DNA of 64,000 bases from Candidatus Zixiibacteriota bacterium (lineage in GTDB: Bacteria; Zixibacteria; MSB-5A5; GN15; JAAZOE01), in NCBI GenBank assembly GCA_023138975.1, contig JAGLON010000043.1, forward strand, positions 47,677 through 111,676. The letters run 5' to 3'. Below are positions 1 to 10,122 of the stretch, one piece after another (positions within the stretch are counted from its first letter, which is position 1; every line of letters begins with the position of its first letter). The translations under genes and the position numbers were made by a program. The notes under the pieces are model-generated. The model saw only the letters and a list, made by a program, of their open reading frames with translations, was not told the DNA's origin and did not search any database.

Positions 1-2
1 TC

Positions 3-1172
3 GATAGAACCGCTAAGTTGGCTGAGTATGTTGAAAACTCTCCATTGAACAAAGTTGAATCGTATGGGACCAAGCTTGGTATCATCTCTGGCGGAATATC
101 ATATCAATATGCCAAGGACATCATGCCCGAAACTGATATTCTTAAAATCGGTATCGGTTACCCGCTTCCGAATAAGATGATAAAAGAGTTTGTTGACGCG
201 CATGAACGAGTCATCATTGTTGAGGAATTAGAACCGTACTACGAAGAGGCTATTCGTATCGCCGGTATTCATAAAATAGAGGGCAAGAAATACTTTAGCC
301 GTGAAGGCGAACTATCGCCATATCGGGTTGCGAAAGGTTTGCAAAAAGCCGGTGTCGTTGAGACGGTTGCCGAACCCGGCTATGATCCTACTCAGCTTTT
401 TCCTCGTCCGCCGGTCCTTTGTGTCGGCTGTCCGCATCGCGGCTTCTTCGCTGTGCTAAAGAAACTAAAACTAACAGTTACCGGAGATATCGGCTGTTAC
501 ACGCTCGGTACTCTCCAGCCGCTTGGAGCTTTACATAGCTGTATCTGTATGGGAGCCTCAATCGGCAATGCTATCGGCATGGAAAAGGTAAACGGTTCTA
601 AGGAAGACATCGTGGCGGTTCTGGGCGATTCGACCTTCCTGCATTCGGGAATAACCGGAGTGCTTGACGCCGTTTACAATCAATCTGATATCACAATCAT
701 AATCGCTGATAACCGAATAACTGCCATGACTGGTGGGCAACAGCATCCGGCGACCGGTTACACGCTGATGGGCAAAAAAACCAAGTCGGTCGATATCGCC
801 GAACTGTGCAAAGCTCTCGGGGTTGAGTCGGTACGCACCGTTGATCCACTCGATTATGATGAAACGATGACTGCCGTAAAAGAAGAAATAAAACGTCCTG
901 GGCCTTCGGTGATTATCACCAATCGTCCTTGCGTTTTAATGCCTAAACCGGTTTACGATACTCCCTATGAAGTAATACTCGATGAGTGCAACGGTTGCAG
1001 CGCCTGTTTCCGTATCGGTTGTCCGGCAATTCTACCATCAAAAGAAATGACCAAGAAAAATCGCCCCAAAGCCGAGATTGATCCGGTTCTGTGCAACGGA
1101 TGCAGCCTGTGCGCTCAGGTTTGTAAGCCGGAAGCAATCGTCTTAACAAAACAGCCCGAAGCGGTAAAGTGA
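3..1172 (+). CDS. iorA: Indolepyruvate:ferredoxin oxidoreductase alpha subunit, 5'-truncated by window edge
   Basis: The frame is open to the window start. TPP-enzyme core GDIGCYTLGTLQPL...GDSTFLHSGITG and C-terminal 4Fe-4S motifs CNGCSACFRIGCP / CNGCSLCAQVCKP. Confidence 0.93.
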   Translation, partial: DRTAKLAEYVENSPLNKVESYGTKLGIISGGISYQYAKDIMPETDILKIGIGYPLPNKMIKEFVDAHERVIIVEELEPYYEEAIRIAGIHKIEGKKYFSREGELSPYRVAKGLQKAGVVETVAEPGYDPTQLFPRPPVLCVGCPHRGFFAVLKKLKLTVTGDIGCYTLGTLQPLGALHSCICMGASIGNAIGMEKVNGSKEDIVAVLGDSTFLHSGITGVLDAVYNQSDITIIIADNRITAMTGGQQHPATGYTLMGKKTKSVDIAELCKALGVESVRTVDPLDYDETMTAVKEEIKRPGPSVIITNRPCVLMPKPVYDTPYEVILDECNGCSACFRIGCPAILPSKEMTKKNRPKAEIDPVLCNGCSLCAQVCKPEAIVLTKQPEAVK

Positions 1173-1179
1173 GGTTATA

Positions 1180-1773
1180 ATGGATAATAATACGCAGAAT
1201 ATTTTGATTGTCGGCGTTGGCGGTCAGGGTGTGCTTCTCGCTTCGGAATTGTTGTCGGAAGTAGCGATGATGCGCGGTTTGGACGTTAAGAAGTCTGAGG
1301 TTCACGGTATGTCTCAGCGAGGCGGTGTTGTTTCATCACATGTTCGCATCGGAGCCAAGGTATATTCGCCGATTATTCCTTACGGTCAGGCTGAAATCGT
1401 GATGTCATTCGAACAAGCCGAAGGTCTCCGTGCGATGGATTGGCTCGCAAAAGACGGTCGGATGATTGTCTCAACTACTCGGCTGGTTCCTACTACAGCG
1501 AATTTCGGTGGTTTGGGCTATCCCGACGATCCGATTGCAGAGATGAAGAAGAAGACGAAAAACGTGATTGCTATTGAAGCTGATAAAATAGCTAATGAGC
1601 TTGGCAATCCCCGCCTTATTAATACGATTCTTCTGGCGGTAGCGTCTCCATTCTTGGGTTTTGAAAAATCAGTTTGGGAAGAAGCAATCAAGAAGCTGGT
1701 TAAACCGAAATTTGTCGACATCAATCTTAAGGCTTTTGCTCAGGGAAGCAAATTGGCGGAAGCCAGCCTGTAA
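1180..1773 (+). CDS. iorB: Indolepyruvate:ferredoxin oxidoreductase beta subunit
   Basis: ILIVGVGGQGVLLASELLSEVA...SEVHGMSQRGGVVSSHVRIG is typical of IorB/POR gamma domains; 7 bp after iorA. Confidence 0.92.
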   Translation: MDNNTQNILIVGVGGQGVLLASELLSEVAMMRGLDVKKSEVHGMSQRGGVVSSHVRIGAKVYSPIIPYGQAEIVMSFEQAEGLRAMDWLAKDGRMIVSTTRLVPTTANFGGLGYPDDPIAEMKKKTKNVIAIEADKIANELGNPRLINTILLAVASPFLGFEKSVWEEAIKKLVKPKFVDINLKAFAQGSKLAEASL

Positions 1774-1786
1774 AATCGTTTATCTC

Positions 1787-1820
1787 AGGCGGTTTACATA
1801 AAAGTAAACCGCCTTTTTTT
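1787..1820 (+). terminator. Rho-independent terminator after iorB
   Basis: Perfect 11-bp stem AGGCGGTTTAC/GTAAACCGCCT followed by a T-run. Confidence 0.85.
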
Positions 1821-1851
1821 TGGGGCTTGGAAATATAGGAAAGGGAAACTA

Positions 1852-2931
1852 ATGGCCGAAAGCAATCCCCTCATTCTGGTAGTAAACCCTGGTTCAACCT
1901 CAACAAAAGTAGCTGTCTATCGCGGTACTGAAGAAATCCATGTCAAAAATGTAGAGCATCCATCCGAAGAACTGGCTAAATTCGATTTGACCGCCGAGCA
2001 ATTTGACTTACGGCGTCAAGCTATCGAAGCCTGGCTTGGTTCATTGCCCGAAAGTGATTGCAGGTTTACCGCAATCGCGGGGAGAGGCGCACCTCTCAAG
2101 CCTCTTGCCGGCGGTACTTATTCGATTTCAGCTCAAATGCTTGAGGATGTGAAAACCTCTAAATATTCTAATCATGCCTCAAATCTCGGAGCTATTCTGG
2201 CCGATTATTTTTCCCGGAAGTATGACATCCCGGCCTATATCACCGATCCGATTACAACCGATAATTTTACTGAAATAGCCCGGATCTCCGGCGTTCCAGA
2301 AATAAAACGGAAATGCCGTTCGCATTGCCTCAATATCAAGGCGATGGGACGCGCCGAAGCAGGTAAAATAGGTAAGGGTTTGGACGAAGTGAATTTTGTA
2401 GTTGCTCACATGGGCGGAGGTATATCTATTGCCGCTCTGGCCAAGGGTAGAGTTATCGATGTCAATGACGGCTTGTTGGGTATGGGACCATTTTCACCTG
2501 ACCGGGCTGGTGCGTTGCCTATCGGCGGAGTTTTGGAACTTGCCTTTTCCGGCGGCTTTTCCAAAGATGAGTTAATTAAAAAATTCTCAAAATCATCCGG
2601 GCTGATTGCTTATCTGGGGACGTCCGATTTGCGAGAAGTTGAGAAAATGATTGATGATGGTGATGAACAGGCCAAGCTAATCTTTAAGGCGATGTGTTAT
2701 CAAATTGCCAAAGAAATTGGTGTCGCCAGTGTGGTCTTAAAAGGTGATGTTCAGGGAATTATTCTCACCGGAGGGATGGCCTATTCGGATAAGCTCCGCA
2801 ATGAAATCTCGCAATATGTCACGTTTATCGCTCCGGTCATCAATGCTGCCGGAGAGTATGAAATGGTTGCTTTGACCGAGGGAGCCATCCGGGCTCTTGG
2901 CGGAGAAGAAACTATCCAGGTTTATGAATAA
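1852..2931 (+). CDS. buk: Butyrate kinase (acetokinase family)
   Basis: LVVNPGSTSTKVAVYRG N-terminus, VAHMGGGISIAA, TGGMAYS motifs. Confidence 0.93.
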   Translation: MAESNPLILVVNPGSTSTKVAVYRGTEEIHVKNVEHPSEELAKFDLTAEQFDLRRQAIEAWLGSLPESDCRFTAIAGRGAPLKPLAGGTYSISAQMLEDVKTSKYSNHASNLGAILADYFSRKYDIPAYITDPITTDNFTEIARISGVPEIKRKCRSHCLNIKAMGRAEAGKIGKGLDEVNFVVAHMGGGISIAALAKGRVIDVNDGLLGMGPFSPDRAGALPIGGVLELAFSGGFSKDELIKKFSKSSGLIAYLGTSDLREVEKMIDDGDEQAKLIFKAMCYQIAKEIGVASVVLKGDVQGIILTGGMAYSDKLRNEISQYVTFIAPVINAAGEYEMVALTEGAIRALGGEETIQVYE

Positions 2932-2950
2932 TTAACGTAGAGATTAAAAT

Positions 2951-3889
2951 ATGCTAAAATCTTCAAATGATATTATAGCCGCAGCCAAGAAGCTATCTGA
3001 AGGCGGTAAACGCCCCCGGATTTCGGTTGCGGTGGCGCAGGATGCCGATGTTCTCGTAGCCGTCCGTTCGGCTTACGATGACGGCATTTGTGACAGCTCG
3101 CTTTTTGGCGATGAGGTGAAAATTAAAGAAGCGGCGGAAAAGGCTGGCGTTTCGCTTGAGGGGTTGGACGTTATTCATCAACCTGACCCTAATAAAGCCG
3201 TTCTTGAATCGGTTCAGCTTGCGGCCGATGGTAAGGCTGATGCCGTGATGAAGGGGTTTGTATCGACTTCAACGCTTCTAAAAGGCGTCCTCAATAAACG
3301 GTTCGGACTTCGTCAGGGACCAACGTTATCGCATGTCGCTGTTTTGACTATACCGGGGCATGATAAATTATTTATGGTTACTGACGGTGGAATGATCGTC
3401 AAACCGGATCTTCAGCAGCGTATCGGCATAGTTAAAAACGCGTTGGTTGTTGGCCGTGCCTTGAATATCAGTCCAATTAAAGTCGCAATGTCCGGAGCGA
3501 GCAATACTGTACAGCCCTCAATGCCGCAGACTTCCGAGAGTGAAAAGATTGCCGCCGATTTAACACGGGAAAACATCGCCGATTTACAAATTGCCGGACC
3601 GGTAACGGTTGACGCGGCACTGTCTCCGGCAGTAGCGGCTAAAATCGGTTTGACTCACCCGGTTGCAGGCGACGCCGATGTCTATGTTGTCGGGTCAATC
3701 GAGGAATGTAACATCACCACAAAAAGCATGATTATCTTCCAAGAGGCTATCTTTGCCGGAGTTATTATTGGAGCCAAGATACCGATTTCGCTGGTCTCAC
3801 GAACCGATCCGGTAATAGGGAAGAAAACATCGCTGGCGCTGGCCTGTCTGGTAGCAGACTATTATCGCCGAACCGAAGGGGAGGGCTAA
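2951..3889 (+). CDS. ptb: Phosphate butyryltransferase / phosphotransacetylase family
   Basis: MKGFVSTSTLLKGVLN, SHVAVLTIPGHDKLFMVTDGGM and C-terminal IPISLVSRTD motifs. Confidence 0.88.
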   Translation: MLKSSNDIIAAAKKLSEGGKRPRISVAVAQDADVLVAVRSAYDDGICDSSLFGDEVKIKEAAEKAGVSLEGLDVIHQPDPNKAVLESVQLAADGKADAVMKGFVSTSTLLKGVLNKRFGLRQGPTLSHVAVLTIPGHDKLFMVTDGGMIVKPDLQQRIGIVKNALVVGRALNISPIKVAMSGASNTVQPSMPQTSESEKIAADLTRENIADLQIAGPVTVDAALSPAVAAKIGLTHPVAGDADVYVVGSIEECNITTKSMIIFQEAIFAGVIIGAKIPISLVSRTDPVIGKKTSLALACLVADYYRRTEGEG

Positions 3890-3892
3890 GTT

Positions 3893-4837
3893 ATGACTCA
3901 GATTACTACCTTCGAACAACTCATTACTTCAGGAAAAGAACTGGTAAAAAACAAGCGTATTGCCAGAGCCGCATTTCTCGGTTTGCCGGATAGCAGCTTT
4001 ATTAAAGCAATACTTCAGGCCGAAAGCAATATGCTGGTCAAGTCTATCGTATTATGCGATAAGGAGCAGTTGTCTAAAGTGTTACTTGAAGCTAAAATGG
4101 ATAAAGATTCAGTGGCTGTTATTCATTCTGATTCGCTATCTGAAGCTTGTGCTAAAGCTGTCAATATGGTTGCTGAAGGCCAAATAGATTTCCTTATTAC
4201 GTCTGAATCAAATCTCGAAACCCCCGCTGGGCAAGCTCGCTCGCTTATGGACATATTGGCCGATAGCGGGTTTATTACGCCAAAGAAAACAGCCTGTCAT
4301 CTGGCAATATTTGAGCATGAAAAATATCCTCGATTCCTAATGCTATCCGATGCATTTATTTCAGTCGAGCCGGGCTTAGTTGGCAAGATGGGGATAATCA
4401 ATTTAGCCGTTGAAGCGGCCCACAGTCTGGGAGTTGAGATTCCAAAGGTTGCCGTTACCGCTGCTGTTGAAGTGGTGTATCCGGCTATGGAAGTAACCAA
4501 GGATGCGGCGGTCTTGGCTAAGATGTCCGATCGCAAACAGATTAAGGGCTGTTTGATTGATGGTCCATTATCAATGGATTGTGCCACAGTGCCTGAGGTT
4601 GCCCGGGATAAAGGTGTGGTTTCTGAGGTGGCCGGAGTCGCCGATATTCTGATAGCTCCCAATATCGAAACCGGAAACGGGATTTACAAAGCAATGTCTT
4701 TAGTCTCAAAGGCGAAGACGGGTGGCGTAATTATTGGAGGGAAATGTCCGATAGCTTTTTCGGCCAATTGCGACAACCGGGACAATAATTATTATTCAAT
4801 TGTTCTCGGTGGGTTTTTATCGCTGCAGAAGGTATAG
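3893..4837 (+). CDS. Second, divergent phosphate butyryltransferase-family protein
   Basis: Same fold signature (PRFLMLSDAFISVEPGLVGKMGIINLAVEAAHSLGVEIPKVAV, VSEVAGVADILIAPNIETGN), but the substrate loop and the C-terminal SR motif are altered. Confidence 0.8.
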   Translation: MTQITTFEQLITSGKELVKNKRIARAAFLGLPDSSFIKAILQAESNMLVKSIVLCDKEQLSKVLLEAKMDKDSVAVIHSDSLSEACAKAVNMVAEGQIDFLITSESNLETPAGQARSLMDILADSGFITPKKTACHLAIFEHEKYPRFLMLSDAFISVEPGLVGKMGIINLAVEAAHSLGVEIPKVAVTAAVEVVYPAMEVTKDAAVLAKMSDRKQIKGCLIDGPLSMDCATVPEVARDKGVVSEVAGVADILIAPNIETGNGIYKAMSLVSKAKTGGVIIGGKCPIAFSANCDNRDNNYYSIVLGGFLSLQKV

Positions 4838-4870
4838 ATACTTTTTCATTTCTATTACTTATAGAAGTAA

Positions 4871-4900
4871 AAAAAAAGCCCCGTAGCACGGGGCTTTTTT
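4871..4900. terminator. Bidirectional rho-independent terminator between convergent genes
   Basis: AAAAAAAGCCCCGTAGCACGGGGCTTTTTT: GC stem flanked by an A-run and a T-run. Confidence 0.88.
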
Positions 4901-4925
4901 GATGTTTTCCAACTACTGCGGCAGA

Positions 4926-6731
4926 TTAGCGGGATGAATAGAAATCGTCAATATAGTCCTCGACTTCAGCACCGCCGATTAAATTAGCATACCATGAGTT
5001 CATAGTCTCGCTAACTTTTGAATTCAAAACAATAGTTTGAAGAGAATCCTTAACAGCTGTGTAGATCGTCAGGTCAGCACCCTTACGTTCAATAAGTTTG
5101 AACATGGCGTATCCTCTCTGGTACCTGACAGGGGCAGAGTAGTCACCGGGGTTGTTCAGCGAGAACATTGTTCCGATAGCTAATTGATCCCGTCCGACTC
5201 CAGGAAGGAATCCGTCGCGAGCCATGAGATTTGAAGTCGTAACGACTAAGCCAGCGTCTTTGGCGGCCAGAGCGAAGTCATTCCCGCTTTTCATGGTTTC
5301 GTAGGCTTTATTGATCTGTTCTTCGCACTTTTGCATCGCGATTTCTTTTTTTAGATCCTGTGTAACCTGATCTTTCACTTCATCAAGTGACGCAAAGCCG
5401 GCATCGATTTTTTCGGAAACTTTGACGATGACAATACTGGCGCTGTTTTCATAAATATGCGAGATAGTACCGGCATCATTTTTGAAAGCAAATTTATTAA
5501 TGCTGCGGTTATTACCAAGCTGTGGGATATTGCTTGATTCGGTGAATAACCCGGTGTTTTTAAGTTCGATTTTCATAGAATCCACAGCATAATCAAATGA
5601 GTTATCGTCGGCTAATGTCAAAAACTCTTGTGCGTTTCGATATGCTAGGTTAGTCGTTTCTTCAGAAGCTTTAATTTTTAACAGAATGTGGCGAGCCTTA
5701 ATTTCCTCGGTATCGTCCTTTTTGCGGCGATCATCAGCCTTAATTATATGCCAGCCGAACTTAGTCCGAACTGGTTCGGAAACTTCACCATTCTTCAGGG
5801 CAAACGCCGCATCATTAAAAGCCTCTACCATACGTCCGGGAGTAAACCATCCCAAGTCACCACCGTCCTTGGCCGAATTGTCTTCGGAATAGGCTATCGC
5901 TAACTCAGCAAAATCATCGCCGGCGTCAATTTGAGCTTTAATCTCAATGATATCCTGTTCAATAATATCCCAGTCTCTCTCACTGGGGTCTTTTGAAAAC
6001 TCAACATAATCAACCGAGGCACGGGCATCGACTTCGTAGTTGTCTTTATACTCAGTGTAATAGTTCTGAATTTCCTCTTCGGATACATCTATTCCTTCTG
6101 TCATGAACGTGACATTAGAAATGTTGATAATATCGACTTTAGCCTTTTCGCTAGTTTTAGTAAAATAATCCTGAACTTCCTGCTCGCTGACTCGGACGGT
6201 AGAACTAATCTGGTTCTGGAGTTTCATCTTTGCCAGTTCGGGGCGATACATTGCCTCGACATTTTTCCAGTAAGCACCTGCCTCCGGGCTTGCCAGAGTA
6301 CCGAAGTATTTCTGGTAATCAAATTTATCATCAGTTTGGAAGGCTGGATTGGACTGCAAATCCTGAGGAGGATTAAACTTCAGGAACTGGTACCATTCTT
6401 CGTCGGAAACAGTAATTTTCCTTTTGGCAATTTCCTGAGAGAGGAGGTAGTCGGCGACAAACTGATCCCAGGCATCTTGGCGAAGCTGGCTCTCGACCAC
6501 GGCATCCATTTCTTCATCACCTAGCTGAGCCTGCTTTTGACGATAAGCGCGGTCAACAAACGGTCGATATGATTGAATATCAATATCAGTGCCGTTAATG
6601 GTTCCTATAATGTTTTGTTCGGCTTTGCTTCGAGTGACATCAGCACCCCAGACTAAAATAATAGTACCGACAAACGCCACCAAAACAAAGTAGATTACTA
6701 CTTTTCTGATTTTGCGAAAGCTACTCAGCAT
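4926..6731 (-). CDS. PpiD/SurA-type membrane-anchored peptidyl-prolyl cis-trans isomerase
   Basis: N-terminal TM (VVIYFVLVAFVGTIILVWG); parvulin signature FAELAIAYSEDNSAKDGGDLGWFTPGRMVEAFNDAAFALKNGEVSEPVRTKFGWHIIKADD; SurA_N-like region. Confidence 0.9.
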   Translation of the reverse strand: MLSSFRKIRKVVIYFVLVAFVGTIILVWGADVTRSKAEQNIIGTINGTDIDIQSYRPFVDRAYRQKQAQLGDEEMDAVVESQLRQDAWDQFVADYLLSQEIAKRKITVSDEEWYQFLKFNPPQDLQSNPAFQTDDKFDYQKYFGTLASPEAGAYWKNVEAMYRPELAKMKLQNQISSTVRVSEQEVQDYFTKTSEKAKVDIINISNVTFMTEGIDVSEEEIQNYYTEYKDNYEVDARASVDYVEFSKDPSERDWDIIEQDIIEIKAQIDAGDDFAELAIAYSEDNSAKDGGDLGWFTPGRMVEAFNDAAFALKNGEVSEPVRTKFGWHIIKADDRRKKDDTEEIKARHILLKIKASEETTNLAYRNAQEFLTLADDNSFDYAVDSMKIELKNTGLFTESSNIPQLGNNRSINKFAFKNDAGTISHIYENSASIVIVKVSEKIDAGFASLDEVKDQVTQDLKKEIAMQKCEEQINKAYETMKSGNDFALAAKDAGLVVTTSNLMARDGFLPGVGRDQLAIGTMFSLNNPGDYSAPVRYQRGYAMFKLIERKGADLTIYTAVKDSLQTIVLNSKVSETMNSWYANLIGGAEVEDYIDDFYSSR

Positions 6732-6827
6732 GTTTCATAACTCCTTTAAGAACCAGTGCCATCATCGCGGGATGGCAAAATCCGCCCTTAGGTTTTTCTC
6801 TCTCTTAATGAAATATTTAAGCCACAC

Positions 6828-6855
6828 AATATAGCCAATTCCGAAATCTTGGCAA
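6828..6855 (-). promoter_or_regulatory. Putative sigma70-like promoter for the PPIase gene
   Basis: On the minus strand, TTGCCA - 16 nt - TATATT upstream of the 6731 start; weak, by eye. Confidence 0.35.
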
Positions 6856-6934
6856 GCCATTTTTCTTTTTTAAATATATAGTGAAAAGTAAAAAATTTAA
6901 TTGCCCTCTTTGCGATTATTGTTAACTTGGCGCA

Positions 6935-9202
6935 ATGTATCATTTTATAATCATATCGGTAGTTTGTTTCATTCTGTCCACATTATCTTTGGGCGCGGAT
7001 GACTTCAGCGGTTCTTACAACTGGCCGCTCAAATTAAAAAAACAGTTCTCCTCCGGCTTCGGCGATGCCCGACCAGGCCGCTTCCATATGGGAGTAGATA
7101 TCCGCACCAGCGGCAAAGAAGGCGCGATGGTTTTTGCCCCCGAGGACGGGTATGTATATAGGATAAAAACCTCATATGGCGGTTACGGCAAAGGCTTATA
7201 TCTTCGGGGAAAATCCGGAAGGCTTTATGTTTTCGGACATTTGCAGAAATATAATTGGGATATAGGCACTTATTTACAAAAACGCCAGATTGAGTCGAAA
7301 CGGTATTTTCAGGACATTTATCTTGATAAAAGTGAAATTCAGGTAAAAAAAGGTGATTTTATCGCTCGGACGGGGCAAACAGGGGCCGGGGCGCCCCATT
7401 TGCATTTTGAAATCCGAAATAAAAATGGAATTCCAATAAATCCTTTATACTTCCCGGTGAAGTTTTCGGACAGAACCGCTCCAGCGTTTGAAGCTATCTG
7501 GATCAATTACGTGGATAATAAGAGACTTTTCGATGATGGATTGAGAGAAAAGAAGCTATCGCCGGTTCGAGTCAACAAGACTCGTCGATTTATAATCGCT
7601 GACACTATTGTTGTACACGGCGAATGCGCCATTCAGGCGGCGATATCGGATTATCTGGCCAAAGGTTCTTTTAAATTAGGACCATCCCGGATAAAATTGT
7701 TTATCGATGATTCCCTATATCATGAAGTTGACTATAGACAAATCCCATATGAGGAAAATCTATATAGTATCCTGGACAAAGATTTGCACCCATCAAAAAA
7801 AGAATTATTTAAACGGGTGTATAATTTATATCGAAAGCCGGGAAATCTTTTTTCGGGCTATAATTCCTCAAAAGCGGGAAACGGGACATACTCTTCTGAT
7901 GCCGATGGATTGCACAACGTCTATATTGAGGCAACCGATGCCTTCAATAATACGTCATCGTTGAGGTTTTCTTTTTACTACTTGAATACCGAAGACATTT
8001 TATTACCATTTAATCGAGCCACATTAAGCGATTCGCTGCTGAGGTTTCAATTTGTTTCACCCGAAACTTCCAGCCTTTTCGATTCGGTTGTAATGTATCA
8101 TCCCGATAACGATTCTTTGCCGATTAGAGTTTTTCCTGAAATAACAATGACCGCAACGGCCATTGAGTTGACCGGAGATTTCTCGCAATGGACAAATTAC
8201 ATGTTGTCCTTCTATAAAAATGAGATGGCTTATCCGCCTTATCTTTTTTCAACCGAAAGAGCAACTCCACTGGGACAAGCAGCATCTGTCTTTACAACCT
8301 ATTCAATTCGAGATGGTGGTATTTTAGTAAATTCTCTGACGGCGGATCCGGAAATAAACTGGCTGATGGCAGAGGTCTCGGAAGATACTGAGAACAAGCG
8401 GTTGTTTTTTACAAATACCGGTAATAATAGTTTTTCATTATTCTTTACTCCGGAAAAAGATTCAGAAATTCTGCGCTCGATTATCATTCGGGGGCCGGTC
8501 GGGTATAGGCCTGATACACTTCATTTGAATGTACATATTGTAAGAAGCGGCGAGGAGGCATCATTGTCATTGAGGTCCGGTGTGGAGCTTTTCTTTGAAT
8601 CACACGATTTATTTGATGACGCGCTCCTGGCTGTGTATGATACAATTATGGAATCACCTCAGTCGGGTGAATTTATCTATGGTCCGTATGTAATTGGTCC
8701 CGAAGCATATGATTTTGCGGATTGGGCACAGTTGGAAACAGATATTGGGGACGCTGCAAACCCTGAGAAGTGCGGCCTGTATGTATATAGTGAGAAAAAA
8801 GGCTGGTTATGGGCCGGGGGAGAGTATGATCCCGCTACGGGGTTATTGCGTTCCAAATTAGGCGGTACGGGAATTATCGCGGTAATCAGCGATACGGTCG
8901 CTCCGAGAATCCTTGATCTAAACATTACTGACGGCCGCGCAATTAAGATTAGCCATCCTGAGATTACTTTCCGTTTGGATGATGAGCTTTCCGCGATTGA
9001 AAATGATTTGAATTTCAACGTATCCATTGACAATAAATGGCTTTCTCCGGAATATGACCCGGAACGGAAGACATTCCGCTCCAAGACATATTGGAGGTTA
9101 AGTCCGGGGAGGCATACTTTAATAATAGAGATAACTGATAGGTGCGGGAATAAATTTTCTCACCAGAGTAAATTCCGTGTTCGTGCCAAACCGGGACCGT
9201 AA
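6935..9202 (+). CDS. Secreted M23-family (LytM) metallopeptidase with long C-terminal Ig-like region
   Basis: FSSGFGDARPGRFHMGVDIRTSG...GYGKGLYLRG...GQTGAGAPHLHFEIR (HxxxD and HxH); signal peptide. Confidence 0.88.
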   Translation: MYHFIIISVVCFILSTLSLGADDFSGSYNWPLKLKKQFSSGFGDARPGRFHMGVDIRTSGKEGAMVFAPEDGYVYRIKTSYGGYGKGLYLRGKSGRLYVFGHLQKYNWDIGTYLQKRQIESKRYFQDIYLDKSEIQVKKGDFIARTGQTGAGAPHLHFEIRNKNGIPINPLYFPVKFSDRTAPAFEAIWINYVDNKRLFDDGLREKKLSPVRVNKTRRFIIADTIVVHGECAIQAAISDYLAKGSFKLGPSRIKLFIDDSLYHEVDYRQIPYEENLYSILDKDLHPSKKELFKRVYNLYRKPGNLFSGYNSSKAGNGTYSSDADGLHNVYIEATDAFNNTSSLRFSFYYLNTEDILLPFNRATLSDSLLRFQFVSPETSSLFDSVVMYHPDNDSLPIRVFPEITMTATAIELTGDFSQWTNYMLSFYKNEMAYPPYLFSTERATPLGQAASVFTTYSIRDGGILVNSLTADPEINWLMAEVSEDTENKRLFFTNTGNNSFSLFFTPEKDSEILRSIIIRGPVGYRPDTLHLNVHIVRSGEEASLSLRSGVELFFESHDLFDDALLAVYDTIMESPQSGEFIYGPYVIGPEAYDFADWAQLETDIGDAANPEKCGLYVYSEKKGWLWAGGEYDPATGLLRSKLGGTGIIAVISDTVAPRILDLNITDGRAIKISHPEITFRLDDELSAIENDLNFNVSIDNKWLSPEYDPERKTFRSKTYWRLSPGRHTLIIEITDRCGNKFSHQSKFRVRAKPGP

Positions 9203-9204
9203 TA

Positions 9205-10122
9205 ATGCCGCGTTTTTTGATTTATGTTTTTGTTGTTTTTATAGTTGGATTTGCTTCGGCCGAATCTATCCGAATTACAGCCGATATTCCCGGTGATTCA
9301 GCTTATGCCGATTCGGTAATAAACGTTACTCATCAACGGCTGGTATCTTTGCTGGGTGCTATCCCTGCTGACTCACTGCATGTTTATATAGTTGATACGC
9401 AGGAGCGTTTCGATAGTCTATCGGGAGGGTACGTTCCGGATTGGGGAGCCGGTGTCGCGATTCCTTTGCGTCGTTTGATTGTTATAAAATCACCTTTAAT
9501 CATGACCGGTGACAAAACTCTCGGCGAGTTAGTCGCCCATGAATACACGCATATTATAGTGGCCCGAAAGACTAAATATCGCCCAATTCCTCGCTGGATG
9601 AATGAGGGGATGGCCATGTATTTCTCAACGGAATGGGATTGGCACGATAATATGGCTGTTGGAATGGCGGTTTTATTCGGATATACCGTCAAACTAAAGG
9701 ACATCGAAAAGCTAAATCGTTTTACGCATAATAGGGCGGAGACAGCTTATGCCGAGTCGTATCTGGCGTTCGATTTATTCTTAGATTCATATGGAAATGA
9801 CGGATTACAGATTTTTCTTGAGAATATTGCAAAACGAAGAAAAGTTAATCATTGCTTTGTGCTTGCCACTGGTTCTGACTATCTTAACTTCGAAAAGGAA
9901 TTTGCTGATTTTTTATATGGGAGATATAATGTGCTGGCTCTAATATTTAACAGTAATATAATATGGTTGTTGCTGGCGTTTGTTATTATCATTGGATTTA
10001 TTATTAACAGAGTGAAACGCAAATCACGGATGCGGGAATTAGACGAGTATGATAGTTTGCATTCGACTGATTTTGATTATGGGGAAGTGGAAAAGCCCGA
10101 TGAAGATAAGCCATGGGATTGA
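9205..10122 (+). CDS. Membrane-anchored gluzincin (peptidase MA-like) metallopeptidase
   Basis: LGELVAHEYTHIIVARKTKYRPIPRWMNEGMAMYFS (HExxH...NEG); signal peptide and C-terminal TM. Confidence 0.8.
   Translation: MPRFLIYVFVVFIVGFASAESIRITADIPGDSAYADSVINVTHQRLVSLLGAIPADSLHVYIVDTQERFDSLSGGYVPDWGAGVAIPLRRLIVIKSPLIMTGDKTLGELVAHEYTHIIVARKTKYRPIPRWMNEGMAMYFSTEWDWHDNMAVGMAVLFGYTVKLKDIEKLNRFTHNRAETAYAESYLAFDLFLDSYGNDGLQIFLENIAKRRKVNHCFVLATGSDYLNFEKEFADFLYGRYNVLALIFNSNIIWLLLAFVIIIGFIINRVKRKSRMRELDEYDSLHSTDFDYGEVEKPDEDKPWD

Noticed and set aside
943-1305. Minus-strand 120-aa Arg-rich ORF
   Set aside because: Antisense to the iorA/iorB junction; low-complexity shadow ORF.
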